A DNA stretch of 64,000 bases from Planctomycetota bacterium (GTDB lineage Bacteria > Planctomycetota > SZUA-567 > H5-PLA8), in contig JAOSKN010000002.1 in the NCBI GenBank assembly GCA_027493525.1, positions 410,288 through 474,287 on the forward strand, read 5' to 3'. How positions within the stretch are numbered: position 1 is the first letter of the stretch; each line of letters begins with the position of its first letter. The notes beneath the pieces were generated by a model. The model did no database searches. It was given only the letters and a program-made list of their open reading frames with translations, and was not told the origin of the DNA. This document shows positions 52,344 to 62,700 of this stretch, in pieces. The translations under genes were made by a program, and so were the position numbers.

Positions 52344-52608
52344 GATGTGCGTTACCCCTCGCCGACTCCGAAAAACCGGTTGTGGAACGGCCCGCTTCAC
52401 CGTCTAACTGGTAGAATGAGTGGGCTTTCCAACTTGAATGTCGGGTTGCGCCGGCGCTTTTGGCCGTGCTCTTCGTTGCGCTCCGGTTGGCGTATCTTCT
52501 TGATACGCCGCCCCTTCGCGCGCCTCGATCACGACCAAAATCCCTCGACGCCACCTCGCCATTCAAGTTTGAAGGTCCACTAACGACGATACCGGAGGGG
52601 CACGCGCC

Positions 52609-53753
52609 ATGCGAATCCAAAATGCCATCCGTGGAATGGCGGCAGGGCTGGCCTGCGCGGCGGCCTGCGCGTGGACCCTGCCGGCGCAGGAAGGGCAGGT
52701 CGTCCCCCGCGCAACGAAATGGAAGGAAAGGTCAACTACGACGAGGTGGCGCTGGAACTGTCCAAGCAGCTCCTGGGCACCCCGCAGCAGGCGCTGGACG
52801 CGGCCTACAAGCTGGGCAGCCTGGGCAAGCGCGCGGTGCCGCTGTGTTCGGACCTGCTCCAGCGCTCGGAGGACGAACAGGTCCGCTACTACTGCGTGCT
52901 GGCGCTCTCGCGGATGCGCGACAAGGGCGCGGCGCAGGCGCTGCTGCCGCTGGTGGCCGACGAGAAGGCCGACGCCGCGCAGCGCGAACTGGCGATCAAC
53001 GCGGTCAGCGGGGAGAGCCTTGAAGAAGGCGTCCCGGCGCTGAGCAAGGTCGCCAAGAGCGAAGCCAACGGCGTGCTGCGCTTCAAGGCGCTGCTGGCGC
53101 TGAGCATCATGCCGACGGCGTGGGCGACGTCCGAGGAGTTGTACGTCAAGGCGCTGGCGGACGCGCGCGACGACGTGCGGCAGCTCGCGGCCAAGGTCTG
53201 CCATCAGGTCGCGACGGTGAAGATCTACTACCGCAGCGGGGAGCCGGCGCTGCTGGAACTGAGCGAGAAGGATCCGGTGATCCCCGTCCGCTGCAACGCG
53301 ATCGCGGCGCTGGCGCGAATGAAGTCGCAGTTGGCCGTCCCCGTCTGGATCCGGCTCCTCGGCGATCCGCAGACGCCCGAGCCGGTCGCGCAGCAGGCGC
53401 TGAAGGGGCTCACGCTCTCCACCGGCGTGCCCCTGCGCGACGCCAAGGCCGCGCAGACCTGGTGGGAGAAGTACGGCCAGGAGCGCTACAAGAACCCCAA
53501 GGCGCTGCTGCTGGACGCGGACGTGCTCAAGCTGATGGAGGCCGAAGCGGCGGAGCGGAAGGCCAAGGAGGAAGAGGCCGCCCGCGCGGCCCAGGGGAAC
53601 CCGCCTCGAACCGAGCCCCAGCCCGGTTCGCGCGACCCCCAGCCCGTGCCCGCCGACCCCCAGCCCGGCGCGCGGGATCCAAAGAAGCTCCCGGTTCTCC
53701 CGGACGACCAGCCCGAGGATAAACCGTTCAAGGGCGCGGTGATGGGGGAGTGA
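52609..53753 (+). pseudogene. Secreted HEAT-like repeat protein gene with one frameshift
   Basis: ATG 52609 (GGAGG about 12 nt before) starts a signal peptide, AAGLACAAACAWTLPAQEG. The frame is lost within codons 30-40. From RNEMEGKVNYDEVALELSK on, coding continues in another frame to 53753. Adding one C to the run of five at about 52703-52708 joins the two exactly (GTC GTC CCC CCG CGC AAC), giving about 381 residues. The body has HEAT/PBS-lyase-like helices (RDKGAAQALLPLVADEKADA, RFKALLALSIMPTAWATSEE); the tail is Pro-rich with repeats of P-Q-P-G-x-R-D. A homopolymer miscall is the likeliest cause. Confidence 0.75.
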
Positions 53754-53907
53754 TGCCTGGAGGTGGTGGAAATCGACCCCGGTATCTGACCAGAGTGCTC
53801 AAAATTTTGTCATAAGTGATGATATTTGAGCTTGCGTCCAAGCCAGGTGCTTGGATTTAAGCGCATGCTGGGGCACATGTTAAGAAGCAGGCCCCGTATT
53901 GATCGGA

Positions 53908-53924
53908 TTGGCTGGTTTCTTGCC
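53908..53924 (+). promoter_or_regulatory. Sigma-54-type promoter of the ammonium transporter gene
   Basis: TTGGC (53908-53912) and TTGC (53920-53923) give GG and GC dinucleotides 10 nt apart, the fixed -24/-12 spacing of RpoN promoters. Start is near 53935, with GGAGGGG and ATG 53985 following. Nitrogen control of amtB by RpoN and NtrC is well known. An upstream NtrC site is not clear, and no rpoN or ntrC is in the window. Confidence 0.65.
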
Positions 53925-53984
53925 ATAGGCTTCCCGCCTGCTCAGGGGTGAGCACAGGCCAGACCTCAGGAGGGGAGCCGCGTC

Positions 53985-55463
53985 ATGCGTGGTCACAGGG
54001 AAGTTTCGTCCATTCGTAAGCCGTGGCTCGCGGCGCTCGCGGTGAGCGCGGGCGCGCTGGGCGCGGGCCTGGCGGGCGCCGAAGAGGCGGCCGCGCCGGC
54101 GGTCGACAGCGGGGACAACGCCTGGCTGCTGGTCTGCTCGGCGCTGGTGCTGATGATGACCGCGCCGGGGCTGGCGCTATTCTATGGCGGGCTGGTGCGG
54201 CAGAAGAACGTGCTGAGCACGATGATGCACAGCGTCTTCCTGATGGGGCTGGTCTCGGTGCTCTGGGCGGTCTACGGCTACAGCATCGCCTTCGCGCCGG
54301 GCAACGCGTTCTTCGGCTCGCCGACGCATTACTTCCTGCTGGACGGTGTGGGAGCGGAGCCCTCGGGATACGCGGCGACGGTGCCGCACCAGACGTTCAT
54401 GCTCTTCCAGATGATGTTCGCGATCATCACGCCGGCGCTGATCAGCGGGGCGTACGCGGAGCGGGTCAAGTTCAGCGCGATGGTGCTCTTCACGGTGCTC
54501 TGGTCGACGTTCGTGTACTTCCCGCTGGCGCACATGGTCTGGGGGACGGGCGGGCTGTTCAACTGGTGCGACGGGGCGAAGGTGCCGGCGCTGGACTTCG
54601 CCGGCGGGACGGTCGTGCACATCAGCTCGGGCATTTCCGCGCTGGTCTTCGCCCTGGTGCTGGGCAAGCGCAAGGGCTACATGAAGGAGCCGATGCGGCC
54701 GCACAACCTGGTGCTGAGCATGGTCGGCGCGGCGCTGCTGTGGGTGGGCTGGTTCGGGTTCAACGCGGGGAGCGCGCTGAGCGCGGGGTCGGGCGCCTCG
54801 CAGGCCTTCGCCACGACGCATTTCGCCTCGGCGGCCGGCGCCCTGGCCTGGGCGGGGCTGGAATGGCTGAAGCTGGGCAAGCCCAGCGCGCTGGGGACGA
54901 TCTCTGGGCTGGTGGCGGGGCTGGTCTGCATCACGCCGGCGGCGGGCTTCGTGACGATTCCTTCGGCGCTGCTGATCGGGCTGGCTGCGGGGAGCGTCTG
55001 TTTCGTGGCGGTGACGAAGATCAAGCTCGCGCTGGGCTACGACGACAGCCTGGACGCCTTCGGCGTGCACGGCGTCGGCGGCACGCTGGGCGCGCTCCTG
55101 ACGGGCCTGCTGGCCAGCGCGGCGGCCAATCCCGCGATCGAGAAGGTGAAGCTCGCCGACGGCCAGACGATCTCGATGGTCGGCGGCGGCGCGCAGTTCG
55201 TGAACCAGCTCCTCTCGGTGGCGTTGACGCTGGCTCTCGCGGCGGCGGCGACCTTCGCGATCCTCAAGGTGGTCAACGCGCTGGTCGGGCTGCGCGTGGA
55301 CGAGGACGCCGAACTCGCCGGGCTGGACCTGACGCAGCACGGCGAAGAAGCCTACACGCAGGCGCTGAGCGCGGGCGTGGGGATCGGCGGCGGCCACGGC
55401 GCGCCCGGCGCGGCGGCGCTCTCCGCTTCGCCCAAGCTGGCCGAGGGCGGCGCGGGGGATTGA
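53985..55463 (+). CDS. amtB: Ammonium transporter (Amt family)
   Basis: The protein has 492 residues. After an N-terminal signal-like helix come eleven membrane helices. Typical segments are MMTAPGLALFYGGLVRQKN, MLFQMMFAIITPALISGAYAERV (aromatic ammonium site region), GGTVVHISSGISALV (first pore His), VGWFGFNAGSAL and DAFGVHGVGGTLGALLTGLLA (second pore His). It moves ammonium into the cell. The C-terminal tail is extended with Gly/Ala after DLTQHGEEAY, which is a conserved PII-contact end. No glnK follows, which is unusual for amtB. Confidence 0.94.
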   Translation: MRGHREVSSIRKPWLAALAVSAGALGAGLAGAEEAAAPAVDSGDNAWLLVCSALVLMMTAPGLALFYGGLVRQKNVLSTMMHSVFLMGLVSVLWAVYGYSIAFAPGNAFFGSPTHYFLLDGVGAEPSGYAATVPHQTFMLFQMMFAIITPALISGAYAERVKFSAMVLFTVLWSTFVYFPLAHMVWGTGGLFNWCDGAKVPALDFAGGTVVHISSGISALVFALVLGKRKGYMKEPMRPHNLVLSMVGAALLWVGWFGFNAGSALSAGSGASQAFATTHFASAAGALAWAGLEWLKLGKPSALGTISGLVAGLVCITPAAGFVTIPSALLIGLAAGSVCFVAVTKIKLALGYDDSLDAFGVHGVGGTLGALLTGLLASAAANPAIEKVKLADGQTISMVGGGAQFVNQLLSVALTLALAAAATFAILKVVNALVGLRVDEDAELAGLDLTQHGEEAYTQALSAGVGIGGGHGAPGAAALSASPKLAEGGAGD

Positions 55464-55549
55464 GCGCGACGCGGGGGATTGAGCGCGGCGCGGGCTCCGC
55501 ACCAACCGACGGTCTTGATCGGCGCGCGCAGGCTGGCGACAATGGGCGC

Positions 55550-57133
55550 ATGTTGGGCGCGCGGAACCTCTCCTGGGCAGGCTTGGCGCTCTTCGCCGCA
55601 AGCGCGGTATATGCGGGCGAGGACATCGGCTGGCCCATGCGCAGCCATGACGCGCGGCGGACGGGGCGCGCCGGCGTGGCCGGCCCGCGCAAGGCGGGCC
55701 GCGTCTGGCGCTATACGGCCCAGGACGGCAACGCGATCAACATGGAGCCGGCGGCGGCGCCGGGCGGCGTCTTCTTCGGGACGTGGGGCCTCACGCGCCG
55801 CCACGGCCCTGCCCCGAGCGACTGGGACAAGTTCGACGGCAAGCTTTTTGGACTCGACCTCAGCGAGGGGAAAGAGCGCTTCCCGCCGCTGCGTCCCGCG
55901 GCGACCCCGTATGCCTACGTTTACGCCGGACGCGCGCCCGGCCCGCAGGACGCGCCCGCCGGCGCGGGCCGGCATCTCAACTGGTACAACGGGACCGTCG
56001 AAGGGACGCCGCTGGTCGACCCGCGCGACGGGACACTTTACGTCGGGCGCGGCGACGGGAAGCTCTATGCGATCGACCCCCGGCGCGGCAAGGTGACGTG
56101 GAGCTTCACGACATTCGACCCGGCGCGGCCTGACGACCCGGAAGGCGGCGGGGAAGTGGTCGGCGGCGCGCTGCTCACTCCGGCCGGCGCGATCGTCTTC
56201 GCGACCTTCGCCGCGCCGCACCGCCCCGACCCGCCGAAACTCGTCCGCCACGAGACCAACGCCGTCTACGCGATCGACCGGAAGGGCAAGCTGCTCTGGC
56301 GCTACCCGAAGCAAGGCACGCTGGAACAGGTGTGTTCGGCGCCGACGGCCTTGAGCGTCGACGGCGCGCGCGTCTACGCGGCCACCGCGCTGCCGGACAA
56401 TAAACATGCCTGCGAACTGCTCGCGCTCGACGCATCAAGCGGCAAGCTGGCGTGGAAACTCGAGTGGATGGACCGCGGCGTCCACGACCTGGCGGTGGGC
56501 GCCGACGGGACGATCTTCTGCGCGGGCATGCGGCAGCGGCTGGTTTTTCCGGCCCCGGCGGTCTGGGCCATCGAAGACGCGGGGGCCTCGGGCAAGGAGC
56601 GCTGGGGACCGACCGAGCCCGATCCGGGCCAAGAAGGCTCGCACTGGGCCGGCGGGCTGGCGCTCTTCGAGGATGGCGGCGCGGTGAAGCAGGTATTCGC
56701 CAGCACCACCTCGGCGCGCATGGCGAACTCGAAGGGCGGGCGCCTGCACCGTCTCGATCCGGCCACCGGCGCGGTCAACGCGTCGTGGGATCCCAAGCAG
56801 GCCGAGCCGTCTTGCGTTGGCGGGCTGACGGACGTGACGCTGGACCGGGACGGGGTCGTTTACGTCGGCGCGCGCGGGCGGCTCCCGATGCTGGGCCAGC
56901 CGGTCGTCAACGGGCGCATGTACGCGCTGCGCGTCCAGGGCGCCGCGTTCGAGGTGCTCTGGTCGCTGGAAGTCCAGGACCAGCTCGACTGGGCCAGCCC
57001 GGCGCTGGGGCCCGACGGCGGGCTCTTTTTCGGCAGTTCGGCCGCCATCCACGCGCTCGCCCATGTCCTGCCCCACGCCCCGGACGAAGACGTGCCGAAC
57101 GCCGACCCGATTTTTTACGGAGTTCACGAGTAG
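55550..57133 (+). CDS. Secreted PQQ-like beta-propeller protein
   Basis: The protein has 527 residues. The signal peptide is LSWAGLALFAASAVYAGED. Repeated blade motifs follow, such as GTLYVGRGDGKLYAIDPRRG, TNAVYAIDRKGKLLWRYP and GRLHRLDPATGAVNASWDP, each with the W/Y-A-I/L-D-x-x-x-G pattern of PQQ-type or BamB-like propellers. There is no clear enzyme motif, so it is more likely a scaffold or sugar/protein-binding propeller than a quinoprotein dehydrogenase. It lies 86 nt after amtB, possibly in the same transcript. Confidence 0.8.
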   Translation: MLGARNLSWAGLALFAASAVYAGEDIGWPMRSHDARRTGRAGVAGPRKAGRVWRYTAQDGNAINMEPAAAPGGVFFGTWGLTRRHGPAPSDWDKFDGKLFGLDLSEGKERFPPLRPAATPYAYVYAGRAPGPQDAPAGAGRHLNWYNGTVEGTPLVDPRDGTLYVGRGDGKLYAIDPRRGKVTWSFTTFDPARPDDPEGGGEVVGGALLTPAGAIVFATFAAPHRPDPPKLVRHETNAVYAIDRKGKLLWRYPKQGTLEQVCSAPTALSVDGARVYAATALPDNKHACELLALDASSGKLAWKLEWMDRGVHDLAVGADGTIFCAGMRQRLVFPAPAVWAIEDAGASGKERWGPTEPDPGQEGSHWAGGLALFEDGGAVKQVFASTTSARMANSKGGRLHRLDPATGAVNASWDPKQAEPSCVGGLTDVTLDRDGVVYVGARGRLPMLGQPVVNGRMYALRVQGAAFEVLWSLEVQDQLDWASPALGPDGGLFFGSSAAIHALAHVLPHAPDEDVPNADPIFYGVHE

Positions 57134-57180
57134 CGGCGCCGCTCGCCCTTTGGGAGCGGGGTTGATTCACGGTCCGCTCG

Positions 57181-57211
57181 GCACGAGGCGGCTGCGCCGA
57201 CCCGTGGCACG
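57181..57211. repeat. Short intergenic palindromic repeat, copy 1
   Basis: The copy reads GCACGAGGCGGCTGCGCC followed by GACCCGTGGCACG. A longer version with the same ends lies at 63695-63731. The two copies have related hairpin ends and lie between genes. Confidence 0.65.
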
Positions 57212-57261
57212 TCTGGCGGGGGATGAGTTGGAGCGATCGGGTAAAGCGGGAGCCGCCGCGG

Positions 57262-58464
57262 CTACTGCTTGGCGCGGGTCTTGTCGTCGTATTCGCCGGC
57301 GAGGTAGCGGGCGTTGAGCGCGGTCTCGCTGAGGTACTCCTGCTGGTGGTCCCAGTAGCGCTCGACGTCGGCGAGAACCTTGATGGGTCGGACGTCCTTC
57401 TCGTTATGGATGTAGCTGCGGACCTGCTCGCGCAGCCACTCGGTCTTGTCGCGCTGGTAGTCGAAGTAGTTGCGGACGTTGGCCTCGACCTTCTCGCCGC
57501 GGTTGAATTCGTTGGTCTTGTAGCGTCTGACGTCGTCGCGCAGGTCCTGGACCAGGGCTTCCTGGTGCCCGAAGTAGGCCTCGATGTTTTCCTTGGTTTT
57601 CTTGGTGCGGACGACGGACTCGTTGTGCCAGTACTGCCGGACGCCGGCGCGGAGGTTCTCGGGCAGGCTCATCTGGTGCTGCCAGTAGGTATCCACGTCG
57701 ACGGCGAGCTTCTCGCCCAGTTCCTTCTGGCGGTTCCAGAACGAGCGGACCTGCTGGCGCAGCTCGGCGGGCAGGGAGCACTGGTGGTCCCAGTAGTTCT
57801 GGACGTTGGCTTCGGTCTTCCAGGCGCGCTCGAACTGGGAGTTCTTGTAGTCGCGGACCTGCTGGCGGAGGTGCTCGGGGAGGCTGCGCTGGTGTTCGAA
57901 GTAGTTCTCGACGTTGGCGGCGACCCGGTTGGCGAGATCCTGCTGGTGGTGGTAGTAGCGGCGGACCAGCTCGCGCAGGTGCTCGACCTGGCTCATGTGG
58001 TAATCCCAGTAGTCGCGCACGTTGGACTCGGTCTTGTAGCCGCGTTCGAGTTGGGCGTTCTTGTAGTCGCGGACCTGCTGGCGGAGGTGCTCGGGGAGGC
58101 TGCGCTGGTATTCGAAGTAGTTCTCGACGTTGTTCTTCACTTCCCAGGCGAGGCGGAACTGGAGCTGCTTGTAGGCGCGCATGTCGTCGCGGAGGTGCTC
58201 GGGGAGGCTGCGCTGGTGCTCCCAGTAGTTCTCGATGTCCATGACCATCTTCCAGGCCAGGGCTTCCTGGACATCGCGGTAGCGCCGGACGTCGTCGCGG
58301 AGGTCTTCGGTCACTTCGCGGTTGCTGTCGAAATAGGTGCGGACGTTCTTTTCCACGGCCTGCTTGCGGGCGGGCGAGGTGCCCATGCCGCAGCCGCCCA
58401 GAACGAGCAGCCCGGACGCGCAGGCGGCGAGGAGCGGTGCGGATGAAGAAAGGCGCTGACGCAT
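57262..58464 (-). CDS. Lipoprotein built of 36-residue helical repeats
   Basis: The protein has 400 residues. The signal ends in the lipobox LVLGGC, so the mature protein is lipid-anchored. The rest is nine or so repeats of 36 residues (one of 37), each starting V/I-x-x-Y-F/W-x-x-Q/H and continuing SLPEHLRQQVRDYKN with a charged end. Two copies are almost identical, also at the DNA level (near 57855 and 58080). Every repeat keeps the aromatic pair at positions 4-5 and Leu/Arg at 15-16 and 19-20. The layout suggests a rod or solenoid of helices in the periplasm or on the outer membrane. No known repeat family is recognised. The start at the Met of MRQRLSSSA is chosen for the lipobox. Confidence 0.75.
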   Translation of the reverse strand: MRQRLSSSAPLLAACASGLLVLGGCGMGTSPARKQAVEKNVRTYFDSNREVTEDLRDDVRRYRDVQEALAWKMVMDIENYWEHQRSLPEHLRDDMRAYKQLQFRLAWEVKNNVENYFEYQRSLPEHLRQQVRDYKNAQLERGYKTESNVRDYWDYHMSQVEHLRELVRRYYHHQQDLANRVAANVENYFEHQRSLPEHLRQQVRDYKNSQFERAWKTEANVQNYWDHQCSLPAELRQQVRSFWNRQKELGEKLAVDVDTYWQHQMSLPENLRAGVRQYWHNESVVRTKKTKENIEAYFGHQEALVQDLRDDVRRYKTNEFNRGEKVEANVRNYFDYQRDKTEWLREQVRSYIHNEKDVRPIKVLADVERYWDHQQEYLSETALNARYLAGEYDDKTRAKQ

Positions 58465-58644
58465 GCCTGCCCCTGATTCCGCCCAACGGAGCGGCGCCGG
58501 AACGAACCTGCCCAAGGGACGCCGCCGGCTCCGGGCGCAATAGTCCAAAATCGTGAGCTTCCTATAGTTACCGCAACCGAGCGGCTTGGTCAATACGGGA
58601 ATCCGGGCAAGTGCGGGGGGCCGGGCGCCCGTGTGTAAGCCCTT

Positions 58645-59556
58645 TTATCTTCGGTACTTCTCGCTGCTGTGCCGGAGGAACTCGCGTTCTTCGTCGGTAA
58701 GGGCCCCCAGCCCGCCTTCCCGGGAGATCTTGGCCAGCAGGGCGTCGACGCGGGCGGCGGTGCCGGAGTCCAGGCTGGGCTCGGCGCGCCCCCGGTCCTG
58801 GGGCTCGGGGGCCTCCACGTCCTCGAACTCTCCGCGCCGGATCACGCGCAGCTTGGGGCGGGGCTTGAAGAAGCCCAGGAAGCGCGCGAGCAGGCCGCGC
58901 TTGCCGGTGGGGGTGTCCTTGAAGAAGCGCAGGTCGAGCTTCCAGAAGAGCGCGCCCATCGCCGCCCCGCCGAGGTGCGCGCCGTGGGCGATGCCGTCGG
59001 GTTCCCGCACGAGTCCCAGGACCTCCACGACGATCAGGAGGATCGCCGCGAGGCGCATGGTCATGGGGATGACGAAGAAGATCAGGATCTGCCGGTCGGG
59101 GAAGAGGATCGCGGTGACGATCATGATGCCCACGACGGCGCCGGACGCGCCCAGGGCCGGGTTGGCGGCCAGCGCCACGTGCGCCAGGCTCGCCGCCGCC
59201 CCGCAGAGCAGATAGAGCATCAGGTAATTGCGCCGCCCGTAGATCACCTCGAGTTCGGGGCCGAACATCCAGAGGCACCACATGTTGAAGAGCAGGTGGA
59301 AGGGCTCCATGTGCGAGAAGGCGGAGGTGAACAGGGTGTGGACGAAGTAGCGGTCCACCAGCGCGTCGCGGCTGACCATGAAGTGCTCGACCATGAAGCT
59401 CAGGACCGAGAAGCTGTCGCGCGCGGCCAGCCAGAGGATGAAGACGAGGACGTTGAGGGCGATCAGGTAGTGGGTATACGTCCAGGTGGCGACGAGGCCG
59501 CGCAGGCCGCCGCCGCGCGTGGCTTCCCGAGCGTAATCGCGATCGTACAGACCCAT
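58645..59556 (-). CDS. Rhomboid-family intramembrane serine protease
   Basis: The protein has 303 residues. HTLFTSAFSHMEPFHLLFNMWCL (loop 1 and His/Asn of the H-x-x-x-N region), ALGASGAVVGIM with the catalytic Ser in G-A-S-G, and DGIAHGAHLGGAAMGALF with the catalytic His are in the right order among six membrane helices. It cleaves single-pass membrane proteins inside the bilayer. A basic and acidic cytoplasmic tail of about 100 residues follows. It lies upstream of the repeat lipoprotein gene on the same strand (180 nt gap). Confidence 0.9.
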   Translation of the reverse strand: MGLYDRDYAREATRGGGLRGLVATWTYTHYLIALNVLVFILWLAARDSFSVLSFMVEHFMVSRDALVDRYFVHTLFTSAFSHMEPFHLLFNMWCLWMFGPELEVIYGRRNYLMLYLLCGAAASLAHVALAANPALGASGAVVGIMIVTAILFPDRQILIFFVIPMTMRLAAILLIVVEVLGLVREPDGIAHGAHLGGAAMGALFWKLDLRFFKDTPTGKRGLLARFLGFFKPRPKLRVIRRGEFEDVEAPEPQDRGRAEPSLDSGTAARVDALLAKISREGGLGALTDEEREFLRHSSEKYRR

Positions 59557-59735
59557 CGGCAGGAACTCCGCGCCCTTCGCGGCGAGGTTCGCCTCATTAT
59601 GGCCGCGCCGCGCTCGATTGCATCCGAGTTTTCTCGCCGCTCTTTCGCAGCAACGGGGCTCGGGCGGCCTCCAGGGACTTGGCGCGGGGGTCCCGTGGGT
59701 TTATAGGTAAGCCCCCCTGCGCCCGGAGATGCCCC

Positions 59736-62700
59736 ATGCTCAACGTCCGCCGGTTTCCGTTCACTGCCCTGCTGGCCGCGCTGCTGTTCGTCTTCGCCGC
59801 GCGTGCCGAATCCGACAAGGAGAAGGACCTGAAGAAGAAGGAGGAGCACGAACGGAAGCCCGGCCCCGCGCTGGAACTGGCCGCCGGCGTGACCGTCTCG
59901 ACGTCCAGCGGCTGCCGCGTGGGCGCGGGCGAGACGGTGCTGCTCGACCGGGTCGCCACGCAGCCGCAGGACGCGAAGTGGATCTCGCTGGAGGCCGAGG
60001 ATGCCGGGTACGTCGACCCGCAGGGCGACGCGGCGGCGCACCGATCGGGGCGCAGCTTCGCGGCGGGGAGCATCGTGCAGGTGTACGCGGGCGAGACGAA
60101 GCCCTACGAGGCGGGGAAGGACGAGAAGGCCTCGGGCGGGGCCTACGTGGACTTCCTGGACCAGTACTCGATCGATTTCAACGTCGCCGAGCCGGGCGCG
60201 TACTACCGCTGGGTGCGGTACTGGATCTCGTGGGGCGGGCACTGGAACTACCAGTCCCAGGTGGACGACGGCCCGATCCAGCCGGTGCTGCTGAACAACC
60301 TGAAGCTCAAAGACTGGTTCTGGATGCGCGACAAGGAGCCGTACGAGCTGAGCGCCGGCACGCACAAGCACCACGGCATGTACCTCCACAACGGGAAGCG
60401 CATCGACAAGATCGTCTTCACCCGGGATCCGGACTGGAAGCCCGATCCCGACGGCACGGGACCGGAGAAGAGCCCGCTGGAGTTCGTCGCCGAGGGGACG
60501 GTCGTGACCAAGCCGTTCAAGCCGGTGAGCGCGCGGCGCTGGATTTCGGTCCTGCTGCCGGGCGCGCGGAACGGGGGCGCGATCGCCGGGGAGGTCTCGC
60601 TCGACGGCGGCGCGACCTACCTGCCGCTCCCGGCCGACGGGAGCCTGGGCTTCCTGGGCGCGCCGCGCGGGGACGGGAACGACGCGCTGGTCTTCCGCTT
60701 CACGCTCCAGCGCGCGAAGGACCGGCCTTCGCCGGTGCTCCAGACGCCGGTGGTGGTCTACGAGGCCGACGCGGACGCCTTCGCGATCCTCGAGGACGAG
60801 GCGCTGCGGCTGCTGGTGGACCGGCGCAGCGGCGCGCCGGCGGGGATCGTGAACAAGGCCGCCGGGGTCACGGTCCAGGAGGCCGGCCTGCCGACGTCGT
60901 TCATCGACCTGCGGATCAAGAAGCCCGGAAGTCCGGCGCGGGACGTGCCGTGGGCGAGCCTCAAGCTGGAGGCGTTCAAATCCTCGAAGGATTCCGTGGA
61001 CGCGCGCTACCTGGCGCCGACGCCCGAAGGGGACGTGGAGCTGCGCAGCCGGATGAAGCTTGAAAAGGGCGGGCGGCTCGCGCTGGAACTCGAACTGGAC
61101 AACCGGAGCGGCTACGACGTGCTGGAGACGGGCTATCCGAAGCTGGAGGGGCTCAAGCTCGGCGAGCGCAGCGACGACGACGTGCTGGTCTGGCCCTACC
61201 AGGCGGGGATGTTCCACGTGGGGCCATGCCTGTTGGGGACGGTGGAGATCGGCTATCCGGCGGGCATGGCCTGGATCGACCTCTTCGGCGACGAGGGCGG
61301 GCTGTATCTGGGCAGCCACGACCCGTACATCGTGGCCACGAAGGTGCGCAGCGCGAGCGACACGGCGCTGGAGCGGGTGAGCCTGAGCTTCACCAAGCGG
61401 CACCGGATCGCGGCGGGCACGAAGAAGCGCTACAGCTACCTGCTCGCCGCGCACGCCGGGGACTGGCACGACGGCGCGGACCTGTACCGCGCGTGGTTCT
61501 ACTCGGCCTTCCCGCGCCCGATGCTCCCGCAGTGGCTCAAGGACACCCACGGCTGGCAGACGCAGGGCGCGCTGAAGGAGAAGCGCCCGCGGCACTACAC
61601 CGAACTCTTTCACGCGCCCGAGCTGGCGCTGGTCGAGGGGCTGGACTACTGCCAGATGTGGGGCAGCACCTTCAACGGCGCGTGCCCGTCGTATTACCTG
61701 CCGCGGAAGGAGTGCGGCGGCGAGGAGGCCTTCACCGGGGTCAACGCCTGGTGGCGCGGGCTGGGGCACCATATCGGCTACTACTTCCACGGCAACTCGA
61801 CCGGCTTCAGCTACATCATGACCCATGGCGCGTTCACGCCCGATGAGATGAAGGTCCTGCGCGAGGCCTTCGACGCGTACGCCAAGGAGGCGAAGCTCGC
61901 CGATCCCGGGAAGCTCTGGCAGGAGCGCTTCGTCGAGCGGCTGCACAGCTACTTCGACACGCCCTGGAGCGAGTACCCGGCCGAGCTGCGCCCCATGAGC
62001 TGGGCGGACTACGTGAAGTACCGCGGCTACGAGTCCGAGGACTACAAGGTGGAGCGCGAGAAGTACCTCAAGGATTTCGCCAAGCGCCACGCGCAGGCCG
62101 ACCAGCACAACTCCGAGGACGACTACTCGCACTTCAGCTCGACCGCCAAGCCCTGGCAGGACTTCCTGTGCTTCTGGACCGACCGCTACGTCAACCGGTA
62201 CCGCTGCGACACGGTCTACTACGACACGATGGCCTTCGGCTGCGACCACCCCGACTTCAATCCGCACCTGGGCCTGCACGGGGAAGGCGACGCGGCGATG
62301 CACCGGCTGAAGCTGCTCGACCGGATTATCGAGGCGTCGCGGCGCACGACGCCCGGCTACGCGAATCTGGTCGAAGGCGTCGGCGACGTCTGGGGCACGC
62401 GGATGTACATGCTGCTTTCGGGCTTCGCGCGGAACCCGGAGATCTTCCGCTACACCTTCCCCGACATGGTCATGTTCCAGGGGCACGCCAACGGGTACTG
62501 GAGCGGCGAGAAGTCGTACCAGTCGATCCGCGAGGCGTTCCTGCTGGCCAACAAGTTCGACGTGATCCACGCCAGCGAGATGGTGCGCGACCTGATCTAC
62601 GTGCGGCAGCAGCTTGGGCCGTGGATGACGCGCGGGACGTTCCTCGATACGAAGGGCCTGCGCGTGCCCGACCCGCGGCTTCACGCCAAGGGCTTCCGCG

